From NCBI GenBank assembly GCA_030674155.1, contig CM060342.1:26311556-26341555 (forward strand): DNA of 30,000 bases. Reading direction: 5' to 3'. The translations under genes and the position numbers were made by a program. This stretch comes from Stramonita haemastoma. Lineage: Eukaryota > Mollusca > Gastropoda > Neogastropoda > Muricidae. This document shows, one piece after another, positions 16,456-26,741 of this stretch (position 1 is its first letter; every line of letters starts with the position of its first letter). Below the pieces are notes generated by a model. That model made no database searches and was not told the DNA's origin. It saw nothing but the letters and a program-made list of their open reading frames with translations.

Positions 16456-16991
16456 AATCACCCCTTTCTCTCCAATGCCGAGGTGTTCATGACATACACA
16501 TGTATACTACCCCTCACTCTCGCCCCATTTTTCTCAGTGTGTGCGTATTAATAATCTATTAGCCGATCTAGTAAGATCCACTATCGTCAACAATAATGCA
16601 AAAAAAAAAAGTACGAAAGAACAAAACCGGAAGATAAAGCATTCGCAATATTCTGTTCTCTATTTTCGTTCGCTACAACACGCTACACACAAAATCGAAG
16701 TGCGACGCATTTGAATTCTTTCCCCCTGATAAAAACACTGCTGCCTTCTTTGGTATTACTAAAATTCATAACCGCCCGCTATATCATGGGAGATAACCTT
16801 TACGCATGCGCACAGCTTCTAAATTATCTCCCATGAAGAAGAAAACACAGTTGCCTTCTTTGGGGCTACTAAAATTCATAAGGCTCGCACTTAGGGGAGT
16901 TAATTCGAGAAACTCGCATGGCAACCAATCGCTATCGAATTCTGCCCTTTGTAGCCTTGCCCAAACGACATTTTTATCTTTTTATTTTTAT
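16456..16991. other. Mixed sequence with a hairpin and a 109-bp-spaced direct repeat
   Basis: A perfect 12-bp inverted repeat (CATGGGAGATAA at 16785-16796 and TTATCTCCCATG at 16824-16835) encloses ACGCATGCGCAC. TGCCTTCTTTGG and ACTAAAATTCATAA occur twice, 109 bp apart (16742-16772 and 16851-16881). A MITE end or a small promoter element are possibilities. No coding exon was seen. Confidence 0.45.
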
Positions 16992-17120
16992 TTTAACCAC
17001 TTTATGTCACAGCAGATTTCTCTGCGTGAAATTCGGGCTGCTCTCCCCAGGGACAGCGCCCTCGCCACAAGTGCACCCTACCCATTCTTTCTTCTTTTTT
17101 TTTTTTTTTTTTTTTTAATA
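16992..17120 (+). repeat. Dispersed repeat family C, copy 2
   Basis: It contains CCACTTTATGTCACAGCAGA, TTTCTCTGCGTGAAATTCGG and GCGCCCTCGCCACAAGTGCA and ends in a run of about 22 T. Confidence 0.85.
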
Positions 17121-17325
17121 TACAGCCCCGAGCTACCCTGGGGACTCCAACTCCCCGATTTTTCCTCAGGGATGGTGTCTAAACACGACACCTGTGTGCA
17201 TGCTGGTTTGTTTGTTTGTTTTTTTTTAAATATGATTTTGTCATCCGCTCCTACCGCAATAGCCTGCTCTTCCGAAAGGCTGTCGTTCCACAGGGGCCTC
17301 GGGTTATAGTCTCTGTCGAATGACA
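17121..17325 (-). repeat. Dispersed repeat family D, antisense copy
   Basis: Reverse-complemented, this shows CCTTTCGGAAGAGCAGGC, GATGACAAAATCATATTT, CCAGCATGCACAC and GGGGAGTTGGAGTCC. These match D copy 1 (3575-3860) and extend it. The junction with family C copy 2 is immediate. Confidence 0.75.
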
Positions 17326-17400
17326 CCATTTCAGTCCCCCCCCCCCAAAAAAAAAAATGCTATCCATGTGCAAAATTTATAAACACAGTCTAATCAATTA

Positions 17401-17526
17401 TTGTGTAGAAAAAGTATCAACCAAAAACAAAATTAAATGAAACATGGGCATTCGCATAAAATTGTACAGAAAAATATCAACCGATTACAAAATTAAATGA
17501 ATTTATACATGTACATTCGCATAAAT
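17401..17526. repeat. 61-bp tandem repeat, 2 copies
   Basis: Units start at 17401 and 17462. Both contain AGAAAAA, TATCAACC, ACAAAATTAAATGAA and CATTCGCATAAA. Confidence 0.8.
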
Positions 17527-17589
17527 TGTTCTGGCTGACGAGAATAGCCACTTCCCTTTACAATGGGTATCACATTCACTCTGTTGGAA

Positions 17590-17698
17590 GTAATTTTCCC
17601 TTCTCCTTTTTTTTTTTTTTTTTTTTTGCTCGTGCTTTATTTTTTTCTTTTCTTTTTCTTTTTGTTTTTTTGTTGGGTTTTGTTGTTGGGAGTTGTTT

Positions 17699-17729
<31 letters not shown>

Positions 17730-17800
17730 TTGTGTTTTTTTTGGGTGGTGGTGGTGGTGGTGTCTTTTTGTGATGTGTCTTTGTTTCTGTTTTGTTTTGT
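17590..17800. repeat. T-rich and GGT-rich low complexity
   Basis: T runs alternate with TTG, a G10 run (17719-17728) and (GGT)n at 17744-17760. A TTTATT at 17636-17641 is an AATAAA on the sulfotransferase strand, but its use is unproven. Confidence 0.85.
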
Positions 17801-17802
17801 TT

Positions 17803-17915
17803 TTTTTACCACTTTATGTCACAGCAGATTTCTCTGCGTGAAATTCGGGCTGCTCTCCTTGGGGGAGAGCGCGTCGCCACAAGTGCAGCGCCTACCCATT
17901 TTTTTTCTTTTTTCC
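17803..17915 (+). repeat. Dispersed repeat family C, copy 3 (near full length)
   Basis: It contains ACCACTTTATGTCACAGCAG, GCGTGAAATTCGGGCTGCTC, GAGCGCGTCGCCACAAGTGC and AGCGCC...CCCATTTTTTTTC. With 29862-29970 it defines a core of about 105 bp. Confidence 0.87.
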
Positions 17916-18132
17916 TATATGCAACTGTATTTGTTTCCCTGATTTGCTTGTCTTCTTGCTGTTGTTTTCAATTTTGGTGTTAAACACCAGTAAATCATAT
18001 CCTGATAAATAATACGTGTTTTAAAAAAATATATAATCACTGTAACTTCAAATCACCACCAACAACAAAAAACGAAACCTTTTTTTCTTTTAGTGAAACG
18101 TCTTCCTATAATTTTATAAATCTCCTTCTAGC

Positions 18133-18242
18133 CTACAGTGTGTAGCGGAAGTTGTAGTCACATGAGTCCAGCTGTGTCACAGCGGCTTCCAGTCGTTCAC
18201 TTAGAGCCACTGTCAGGTGATTCTTCCAGTCCCCAACTTCTC
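18133..18242 (-). CDS. Cytosolic sulfotransferase, exon 5 (last coding exon)
   Basis: On the - strand this follows CAATTTTCAG and ends with TAG at 18135-18133. With one base from the previous exon it reads GEVGDWKNHLTVALSERLEA, then AVTQLDSCDYNFRYTL and stop (residues 240-275). Joined to ...FRK it completes RKGEVGDWK (238-246), the C-terminal signature of cytosolic sulfotransferases (RKGxxGDWK), which contacts the phosphate of PAPS. The ending of about 30 residues after GDWK, closing on an aromatic-rich FRYTL, is standard for the family. It lies 3.9 kb from exon 4. A (CA)n block starts about 20 nt upstream of its acceptor. Confidence 0.92.
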
Positions 18243-18259
18243 CTGAAAATTGATGTCAC

Positions 18260-18316
18260 ACACGCACGCCACGCACGCATGCACACACGCACGCACGCAC
18301 GCACCACGCACGTTCG

Positions 18317-18358
<42 letters not shown>

Positions 18359-18375
18359 ACACACGCACGCACACG

Positions 18376-18422
<47 letters not shown>

Positions 18423-18561
18423 CACGTTCGCGCGCGCGCGCACGCACACACACACATACACACACACACACACGCACACGACGCACGCACGCACACGTTC
18501 GCGTGCACACACACACGCACGCACGCACGCACGCACACGTTCGCGTACACACACACACACA

Positions 18562-18611
<50 letters not shown>

Positions 18612-18612
18612 G
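18260..18612. repeat. (CA)n, (CACG)n and (CG)n block at the sulfotransferase exon 5 acceptor
   Basis: Alternating purine-pyrimidine sequence runs for 350 bp, including GCGCGCGCGC at 18315-18326 and 18429-18442. In the sulfotransferase transcript this is a (UG)n-rich stretch directly upstream of the last acceptor. A unit containing CACGTTCGCG recurs at about 18308, 18423, 18496 and 18536. Confidence 0.93.
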
Positions 18613-18884
18613 TGTGAATACACATTGAAAAGTTTTTGTTTTTTTTAAAACAAACAGTAACAGAAGCAGCCACAGCTAGAGGAGTCATCTAGGTTGTTCT
18701 GACAAACAACAAGAACAACACAACAACAATCGACAATGATGCAAATCATAATAACACCAGAGCCATCCCTAGCATAGTAACTAATATCATTTATCATTTC
18801 CTATCCTTTCAAAAGAAAAACAAATAGGATATATGAATAACAAATAATTGAATGAGTAGACCTAACATCTAGTCAGGGTTTCTT

Positions 18885-18962
18885 TTGTTGGGGGGGGGGG
18901 GGGGGGGTCGTGATTTTTTGTTGTTGTGTTTTGTGTTTTGTTGTTGTTGTTGTTGTTATTCG
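18885..18962. repeat. G17 run and (TTG)n tract
   Basis: GTTGG, then a run of about 17 G (18891-18907), then TTGTTG units to 18960. Confidence 0.93.
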
Positions 18963-19062
18963 TCAGGCGAAAACAAAAACAAAACATAAACAAAAAAGAA
19001 TGAATGAAGGCATAAAACAGAACAGTTAAAAAATTAACCTGATGTGCCATTTTTTAATTGTG

Positions 19063-19715
19063 GTCAGATCAAAACAAAAACTAAACCTAAAGTTTAAAAC
19101 AGTGAATGGATACATAGAAAAAAATGAGAAAAAATCAAGCCTGGTCATTTCATTTGTTATGGTCAGGTCAAAATAATATCTAACCTAAACTAAAAACAGT
19201 GAATGGATACATAGATAGAAAAATTTTTAGAAAAATCAAGCCTGGTTCTCATTTGTTATCGTCAGGTCAAAATAATATCTAAACCTAAACTAAAAACAGT
19301 GAATGGATACATAAAAGAAAAAATTAGAAAAATCGCACTGGTTATCTCATTATGTTATCTTCAGGTCAAAAAATAAATCAAACACTAAACTTAAAACAGT
19401 GAATGGAATAATAATAGAAAATTTAGAAAAATCAAAGCCTGGGGTTCTCATTTGTTATCGTCATGTTTCAAAAAAATATTTTACACCTAAACTAAAAATC
19501 AGTCAAATGGATTCATAATAGAAAAAAAATAGAAAAATCAGTCCTGGTTTCTTATTTATTATCGTCAGGTCAAAATAATATCTAAACCTAAACTAAAAAC
19601 AGTGAATGGATACATAGATAGAAAAAAATTAGAAAAATCAGTCCTGGTTTCTTATTTATTATCGTCAGGTCAAAACAATATCTAAACCTAAACTAAAAAC
19701 AGTGAATGAATACAA
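19063..19715. repeat. Minisatellite, about 100-bp unit, 7 copies
   Basis: Units begin GTCAGGTCAAAATAATATCT and include AAACCTAAACTAAAAACAGT, GAATGGATACATA, TTAGAAAAATCA and CCTGGTT...TTATTATC. Starts are at 19063, 19162, 19261, about 19360, 19460, 19564 and 19664, giving a period of 99-104 bp. The last is partial. Units 6 and 7 are nearly identical, while the middle ones (from 19360 and 19460) are most diverged, a pattern consistent with recent growth at one edge. There are no long frames. It lies in sulfotransferase intron 4. Confidence 0.93.
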
Positions 19716-19791
19716 CTAAAAGCAAGGAGAACAACAAAACCTCCCTGTGCCTTAACTTCAGGGTATGTTCCACCAGCTCTCTTTTTATGTA

Positions 19792-19823
<32 letters not shown>

Positions 19824-20310
19824 GAAACAAACAAGCAAATAAACAAAGCACGGAAACCGGTGGGGTTTTTTTTAAATAAAAGGTTTCTACATGCATTTTA
19901 AATCGTGAAACAAAACGTTCTGTTTGTTTGATCATTTACTCTAAACATATTTTAAGTCATTAACAGCCGCAAACCAACTTTCTGTTACGAATTTCAAAAG
20001 CAAGATAAAAACAAAACAAAAAATCATGCAGAAATAATGCCACGAATAAAAACCAAACCAAATGTAAACCAAACATGAAAACCTCAACCAAAACAGAGAA
20101 AAGGAAAAAAAGAAAGGAAAAAAAAAGAAAAGCCATGTTCAACACACCCTTTCCTGTCCTGACCACACAACTGCCTATTTCCTATTCTTCTGCTGAAAAC
20201 GGAACCTGTCTATTTCCCTGTTCCCTGCCGTATCAGTGTAAACTGATATGTACCTCGGTAATAAAGCCTTTTGCCGCACTACAACCTTTTCTGCAAGGTT
20301 TCAAAAAAGC
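19716..20310. other. AT-rich intronic sequence
   Basis: Contains a (CAA)9 tract at 19795-19822 and A-rich patches near 20000-20130. No exon, RNA gene or dispersed repeat was recognised. Confidence 0.5.
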
Positions 20311-20312
20311 TG

Positions 20313-20355
<43 letters not shown>

Positions 20356-20432
20356 GTCTGTCTTCTTCTTTTTCTTCTTCTTCTTCTCTTTTCTTCTCTC
20401 TCTCTCTCTCTCTCTCTCCTCTCTCTCTCACT
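20313..20432. repeat. (CT)n / (TTC)n microsatellite
   Basis: (CT)n at 20313-20347, mixed TTC at 20361-20395, then (CT)n to 20430. An antisense (GA)n on the sulfotransferase transcript. Confidence 0.95.
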
Positions 20433-21100
20433 ATTTACTCTCCTCAACTAATACTTGTCAAGCAATCACTTTATCCCCTTTGAAAACTAATGCCTTAAGT
20501 CCCCCACCCCCACCCCCCACCTCCCACTTCTAACTTCAACTTTGTTCAAATCTAGACTTCTTTACATTTAAAAAAAGAAACGAAAGTTGAATGTCGGCAT
20601 GCTCTCGTTTCTTCACCTTTCAGAATACACATTTGCTTGAGTTTCCCCTCCCTCAAAACCTGAAAAGTGACACATGTCTAAGATCTGAATCTCACTTTCG
20701 AAAAAAAGTAAAATATCTTCAAGCCTCTACTCTGCCCCCATCCCACCCCCCTTCTGCCAGTGACAAAGAGCACGTTGAGATTCCTATCTTCAAGCATTAA
20801 AAAAAAAAAAAAAAAACCTCAGACCGAGTCACGTGTTCAACGCCATTTGGAAACCAAATGTCCAAAATCCCAATCAGAATTTTGAGGGAAAAAAAATGTG
20901 CTTAGATGTTACCCCATTACTTTTAACACATTTGTCAGTCAAAATTCCAAACTTCGTAGCTTTTGGACTCTGAAATATTTTGAAACATGAAATATATTCA
21001 TCTTTAAAGTGTATAAATATATCAGAATTGCTATTCTATGATTTTTTTGACAAATGATTTATGTCCAGACTCTCACCCTATCTTTTACTTTTTAAAACAG
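20433..21100. other. AT-rich intronic sequence, nothing recognised
   Basis: Pyrimidine- and A-rich with a C-rich patch (20500-20522) and an A18 run (20798-20816). No coding or RNA feature was supported. Confidence 0.5.
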
Positions 21101-21104
21101 AATT

Positions 21105-21622
<518 letters not shown>

Positions 21623-21659
21623 TGTTTATGTATGTTTTACATGTTGTAGTTTCCCCGAT

Positions 21660-21960
21660 ATTCCCTGACAGTTTATAGCTTTATATTTAATTGAATGATT
21701 GGCAGACTGATTCACTTGTTTTTGACTTTCATAGCTTTATGTTCAATAGACCGGTTGGTTGATTGATTCACTAGGTGTTTATTATTATTATTTATTATTA
21801 TTATTATTATTTTTTTTTTTTTTTTTTTTTTTTTTAATGTTATAGCTTTATGCTCAAATCATACGATTGGTTGATTTATTCACCAAATTTTGATTTTCAT
21901 AGCTTTATACCTGAATTATGCGAATTGGTTGATTGATTCACTTTTTGTTTTAAAGAGGGC
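21660..21960. repeat. Four-fold degenerate repeat of about 60-90 bp with ATT/T-run insert
   Basis: TATAGCTTTAT...TTGATTGATTCAC or TTGATTTATTCAC recurs near 21672, 21731, 21841 and 21900 (TTCATAGCTTTATG..., GGTTGATTGATTCACT). The copies are separated by (ATT)n and a T27 run at 21780-21836. It looks like an old tandem array. Confidence 0.6.
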
Positions 21961-22008
21961 TGGATGAAAACAAGCCACCATTGTGCTTAATCTTTTCCCT
22001 CAATAAAA

Positions 22009-22108
22009 ATGTTCATTCATTCATTCATTCATTCAAAATGTTCATTCAAAAATGTTCATTCATTCATTCAAAATGTTCATTCAAAAATGTTCATTCATTC
22101 ATTCTCTC
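22009..22108. repeat. (ATTC)n with AAAATGTTCATTC units
   Basis: TTCATTCATTCATTC and AAAATGTTCATTC alternate, giving a higher-order pattern of about 42 bp seen twice (22036 and 22078). Confidence 0.9.
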
Positions 22109-22137
22109 TCTCTACTCCACCTGTTACAGACTATTAC

Positions 22138-22300
22138 CTTTCCGGAAGATTTCTGCAGGCGGCAAATGAGTCTTCTGCGAGTTCTTCTCCGCGTGTCTCA
22201 TCTTGGCAAAGTTGGTCATCATGGCAATCTCTTTCAGCAGCTCAGGGGAGACCGTCACGCCTATGAACTGGGCCAGCTGTTTGATCACTTTCTCAGGGTT
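22138..22300 (-). CDS. Cytosolic sulfotransferase, exon 4
   Basis: The 163-nt exon lies on the - strand between TTTTTTAAACAG and AAAG|GTAATA, phase 0 in and phase 1 out. It reads NPEKVIKQLAQFIGVTVSPE, then LLKEIAMMTNFAKMRHAEKN, then SQKTHLPPAEIFRK (residues 186-239). The order of helix (the NPEKVIKQLAQFIG segment, typical of the region after the KYED/SYEE box), then a MTNFAKM segment, then FRK of the RKG motif, is the standard sulfotransferase C-terminal half. The usual family form of MTNFAKM is TSFxxMK. The frame is intact. Confidence 0.94.
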
Positions 22301-22317
22301 CTGTTTAAAAAAAAGAG

Positions 22318-22426
22318 TGAGAGAAGAAGAAGAAAGAAAACAGAAAGAAAGAAGAAAGAGAGAAAAAGACAGAAAGAAAGAAGAGAAAGAAGAAAAAAAA
22401 AGAGAAAAGAAGAAAGAAAAAGTCAT
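22318..22426. repeat. (GAAA)n / GAAG-rich tract
   Basis: Purine-rich on the + strand, hence pyrimidine-rich on the sulfotransferase transcript immediately upstream of the exon 4 acceptor. It probably doubles as an extended polypyrimidine tract. Confidence 0.93.
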
Positions 22427-22484
22427 TGAATCACTGTGATGAAAACAAAAGGTGGCAAAGGGAAATAACTCTTCGATGTCAATG

Positions 22485-22803
22485 GACGGGATAGCTCAAT
22501 GGTCAGAGCACTCGCTTCCACCCCCCCCCCTCCCCCAACCCAAGATTAAGCAGCATTGAGCGTGATTACCAAGTGGATGGGTGACCGTTTGCGCGCCTTG
22601 GCTTCAGTACAATTACCCAAGTTTACCAGCTGTCAATGGGTACCTGCCCTCTTTAGGGTCAGAGGAAAGGTAAAGCAGCGAGGGAGAGGAGATGGGGGCC
22701 GCCCTCAATATGACTGGCCCTAGAGAAGCTGAGGTCTCTGATGCCTCGCCCCCTACGACCACATAGGTTATGGGCACCTTTACCCCCCCCTTTTTTTTTT
22801 TAC
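22485..22803 (+). mobile_element. 5S/tRNA-headed SINE, family A copy 3
   Basis: The head GACGGGATAGCTCAATGGTC is followed by AGAGCACTCGCTT and a C-rich spacer. The 5S-like part has GATTAAGCAGCATTGAGC, GGATGGGTGACCG and TTTGCGCGCC. The body has CAGCTGTCAATGGGTACCTG and GAAGCTGAGGTCTCTGATGC, and the tail is CACCTTTACC with T run. It is complete from head to tail and lies in sulfotransferase intron 3, antisense to the gene. Confidence 0.88.
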
Positions 22804-22851
22804 CTATGTATAGGACACCAGACAGCACCAATTGTGTAAGTAATATTAGCG

Positions 22852-22940
22852 AAAATGAGATGCGCTGCCGTTAAGTCAGACCTAGCGCATCCGACTTCGG
22901 CATGGGAGAAATTGTTATCTATTCAGTCTTTCTGGGGGGA
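22852..22940 (+). repeat. Dispersed repeat family E, copy 1
   Basis: GAAAATGAGATGCGCTGCCG, then GCGCATCCGACTTCGGCATG and TTGTTATCTATTCAGTCTTT match the copy at 25610-25712 at roughly 80 percent by eye. Confidence 0.7.
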
Positions 22941-23504
22941 AAAACGAAAGGTAGGAGATGGGCACAAATAAGTAGAAAATGAACGACAAGGAGAATACGG
23001 AAAGAAAAGACAACAGGGCAGAAACAAAGAAAGGGGTAGAAAGAAGGTAATTTCTAGCAAAGAATTCCCAGTTGTTGTTGTTGGGGTTATTTTAGAGTCC
23101 CAGAGGAGATTTCCGATTTAGGGACTGTGGTCGCAAGTCATCCCACTTTGGCATGGCTGGCCACCCTAAAAAAATAGTAGCCTACAATTCTTGAAAGCAA
23201 CAGTGTAGGCTCCTGCAAGCAGGAGAGTACTACGCAAGCGAACTCTTAATAGGCTAGGCCTAATAGCCTAATAGGCCTATTCTATTCACTGTCTGCCGAA
23301 GCGAGCTCTTCAGTTGCTAATCCCTGCCCTACCGAGGACCCAAAACATCTGGCGGAGTGGCCTGACTGCCTGCTGTAATCTGACACCTCTGCTGCTAACC
23401 ACTGTGCTGCACTGTCAGCAATTTTACTGGCTGCAGTTTTGTTGCTTTTGTGTCTTTTGTGTTTTTCTCTGCATAGCCATTTCATAAAGGAAAGTGCTTG
23501 CTTA
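22941..23504. other. Unassigned intronic sequence
   Basis: No exon was recognised. On the - strand near 23425-23340, CAGCACAGTGGTTAGCAGCA followed by GATTACAGCAGG hints at a SINE-like or DNA-transposon remnant, but boxes and ends are not clear. Confidence 0.35.
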
Positions 23505-23744
23505 AATAGGCCCTACTTCACTGCTGGATGAGTTTCTTGTAAACTCCAAGGAATGCACACACACACACACACCACACACACACACACACACACAATCTTG
23601 TTCTCTTGTTTGCTCCTTACCTATTGACACTTTTCTTTTCTTCCATGGTCAAATTTTTTTATTGTGACTTCTGATTTTGTCTTTTGCGCTTTAATAGGCC
23701 CTACTTCACTGCTGGATGAGTTTCTTGTAAACTCCAAGGAATGC

Positions 23745-23807
<63 letters not shown>

Positions 23808-23898
23808 CTTGTTCTCTTGTTTGCTCCTTACCTATTAACACTTTTCTTTTCTTCCATGGTCAAAATTTTTTTATTGTGACTTCTGATTTTGTCTTTTG
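23505..23898. repeat. 188-bp tandem duplication carrying a (CA)n tract
   Basis: AATAGGCCCTACTTCACTGC, GGATGAGTTTCTTGTAAACT and CCAAGGAATGC start copies at 23505 and 23693. Each continues through a (CA)n array, then TCTTGTTCTCTTGTTTGCTC and TTTTCTTTTCTTCCATGGTC. The unit copies are almost identical apart from (CA)n length (about 46 versus about 62 bases), so the duplication is recent. Confidence 0.93.
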
Positions 23899-23994
23899 AA
23901 CGAGTGCATTTTTTATTACCTTACCATATATAGTGTCCTTATTTTTGTGTGTTGTTTGGTACTGCGTAAAGTTTCATTGTTTAGTATCTTTTCA

Positions 23995-24111
23995 ACTTGA
24001 TGTATCCCTGAAAAGGGCGGGGACTGGATGTAAAAAAGCACACGAGTGCTTATCTATTATCCTCGAATAAAATACTTTGCCTTGCCTTGCCTTGCCTTGC
24101 CTTGCCTTGCC

Positions 24112-24157
<46 letters not shown>
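23995..24157 (+). repeat. 3' end of family D with (CTTGC)n tail, then (CA)n
   Basis: GGGGACTGGATGTAAAAAAG, CACGAGTGCTTATC and TTATCCTCGAATAAAATACT are followed by six or so TTGCC units (24079-24111) and a (CA)n array (24114-24157). It gives the intact 3' end of family D: an AATAAA running into a tandem tail. Confidence 0.8.
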
Positions 24158-24159
<2 letters not shown>

Positions 24160-24490
24160 CAGCCACATGTTTTGCTAAGTCAACTAGCTAAACGATCATA
24201 GTGATAATTATGTAGAATGAACTTAGGACCGTTTTGCTATAATTATGTTTATGTAGTGTCAGTTGTCTTTTTAAAATGTCTATTAGGGCACTGCTTATTT
24301 TGGTTCCGTGTATTTTATTTTGTTATTTTTTTTTAGTGCAATCCCTTCTCGAATACAAAAGTTTTTTTGGTATCATTACCACTTTCAAAGAAAACTTAAT
24401 TACAACAACAGGAAATAAGTTTGAATAAAACGCTGTTGTAAAAAATAGAGTGAAGGAAAGGGAGGTTGCAATAACACATGTTATATAGGA
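24160..24490. other. Unassigned AT-rich intronic sequence
   Basis: No coding, RNA or repeat feature was recognised between the (CA)n array and family A copy 4. Confidence 0.5.
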
Positions 24491-24492
24491 AA

Positions 24493-24730
24493 AAGGTCAG
24501 AGCGCTGGATTTCCCCCAGTCAAGTTAAGCAGCGTCGAGCGTGGTTACCAATTGGATGGGTGACCGTTTGCGCGCCTTGGCTACAGTACAGCTCCCCCCA
24601 GTTCACCCAGCTGTATATGGGTACCTGCCCTCTTTAGGGTCAGGGAAGGTAAAGCAGCGAGGGAGAGGAGATGGGAGCCGCCCTCAACATGCTGGCCCCT
24701 AGAGAAGGTGAGGTCTATGACGCCTCGCAG
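24493..24730 (+). mobile_element. 5S/tRNA-headed SINE, family A copy 4 (no tail)
   Basis: The first part of the tRNA-like head is replaced, but GGTCAGAGCGCTGG remains. The 5S-like segment (24521-24582) has AAGTTAAGCAGCGTCGAGCG, GGTTACCAATTGGATGGGTG and ACCGTTTGCGCGCC, the clearest match to a 5S internal promoter in the window. The copy stops at GACGCCTCGC, where it meets a GACA microsatellite. Confidence 0.87.
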
Positions 24731-24763
24731 AGAGAAGCAGACACACAGGCAAACAAACAGGCA

Positions 24764-24848
24764 CAGACAGACAGACAGACAGACAGACAGATAGAGAGAA
24801 GCAGACAGACAGGCAGACAGACAGACAGACAGAGAGGGGGGGGGGGGA
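24764..24848. repeat. (GACA)n microsatellite and G11 run at the exon 3 donor
   Basis: (CAGA)n with interruptions and a G run end 6 nt from the GT of the sulfotransferase exon 3 donor (- strand). The intron therefore begins GTCAGTGTCC, followed by poly-C and CTGTC units. Confidence 0.95.
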
Positions 24849-24855
24849 CACTGAC

Positions 24856-24959
24856 CTCTTTGGTCTCCTCATAAGATACGAGGAAGAAAGGGTGATCAGG
24901 GTTGTTCCTCCTGAAGTCACACATCTCCTTCATGTACACAAAGTAATTCCCAGTTGGCA
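24856..24959 (-). CDS. Cytosolic sulfotransferase, exon 3
   Basis: This 104-nt exon lies on the - strand between TTTTTGTACAG and GAG|GTCAGT, phase 1 in and phase 0 out. It reads (M)PTGNYFVYMKEMCDFRRNN, then PDHPFFLVSYEETKE (residues 151-185). It corresponds to the family segment PxGxWxxHVxxWxxxxxxxxVLFLxYEDMK. Here PTGNYFVYMKEM takes the substrate-site helix position and FFLVSYEETK the KYED box. The usual Trp residues of the helix are replaced by Tyr and Met, which may alter substrate choice. The exon is intact. Confidence 0.93.
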
Positions 24960-25030
24960 CTGTACAAAAACAAACACAAATTTATACAAAAAAACCCACT
25001 AATATTTTCATTGCAAACCACATTTGCATT

Positions 25031-25082
25031 GGGGGGGGGGGGGGGGGAGGGGGGGGGGTTGGGGGGGGGGGGGTTGAGGGGC
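25031..25082. repeat. Poly-G tract
   Basis: Runs of 16, 9 and 12 G are broken by A or TT; a G-quadruplex-prone stretch and a likely assembly error point. Confidence 0.93.
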
Positions 25083-25132
25083 TCGTGTGTGGTTTTTTTA
25101 CTTCTTTTTTTTTTATTGTCAATTGTCACTGG

Positions 25133-25422
25133 CTAGAGTTCTGAACACTCTCTTTCCCCAAGCTAAGGTTTATATGCAGCAATTAGCATCATTGCTCTGT
25201 GGATGGGTGACCGTTTGCGCGCCTGGGCTTCAGTACAGTCCCCCAATTCACCCAGCTGTAAATGGGTATCTGCCCTCTTCAGGGTTAAGGAAGGTAAGGC
25301 AGCGAGGAAGAGGAGATGGGCGCCGCCCTCAATATGCTGGCCCCTAGAGAAGCTGAGGTCTCTGACGCCTCGCTCCTCAACTGACCGCATAGGTTATGAT
25401 AACATCTTCATCTTCACCTTTT
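25133..25422 (+). mobile_element. 5S/tRNA-headed SINE, family A copy 5 (head degraded)
   Basis: The head and first 5S-like boxes are degraded (ACACTCTCTTTCCCCAAGCT), but GGATGGGTGACCGTTTGCGC, CAGCTGTAAATGGGTATCTG, ATATGCTGGCCCC and GAAGCTGAGGTCTCTGACGC are kept. The tail ends CATCTTCACCTTTT. Confidence 0.82.
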
Positions 25423-25468
25423 TAGAGTTCTGAGGTTCACCAATGGTGAGATATTTGTTTATGGGATC

Positions 25469-25576
25469 CTTCTTCTTCTTTTTCTTCTTGTTCTTTGTTC
25501 TTGTTCTTGTTCTTGTTCTTCTTGTTCTTGTTCTTGTTCTTGTTCTTGTTCTTCTTCTTCTTCTTCTTCTTTTTCA
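25469..25576. repeat. (TTGTTC)n and (TTC)n microsatellite
   Basis: Hexanucleotide TTGTTC units flank and interrupt (TTC)n. Confidence 0.95.
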
Positions 25577-25609
25577 AACACTAATATAGAAACTTTTGTT
25601 GTCTGTCAT

Positions 25610-25710
25610 ATGAGCGAAAATGAGTTGCGCTGCTTTTAAGCGCCTGACAAGTCAGGCCCAGCGCATCCGACTTTGGCAAGGGAGAAGATTGTTATCTTTT
25701 TCGTCTTTCT

Positions 25711-25712
<2 letters not shown>
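25610..25712 (+). repeat. Dispersed repeat family E, copy 2
   Basis: GCGAAAATGAGTTGCGCTGC, then CAGGCCCAGCGCATCCGACT and TTGTTATCTTTTTCGTCTTT. It carries an extra GCGCCTGACAAGTCAGG palindrome compared with copy 1, and ends where the (CA)n array begins. Confidence 0.7.
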
Positions 25713-26732
<1,020 letters not shown>

Positions 26733-26741
26733 TCCTCTCAC

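Noticed and set aside
23282..23485. 67-residue antisense frame (MKWLCREKHKRHKSNKTAAS...)
   Set aside because: No splice sites, no motif, and the stretch looks like a repeat remnant.
24521..24582. A 5S rRNA gene
   Set aside because: Only the internal promoter half matches; the 5' third and the closing stem are missing, and five copies share a non-5S body, so it is a SINE head.
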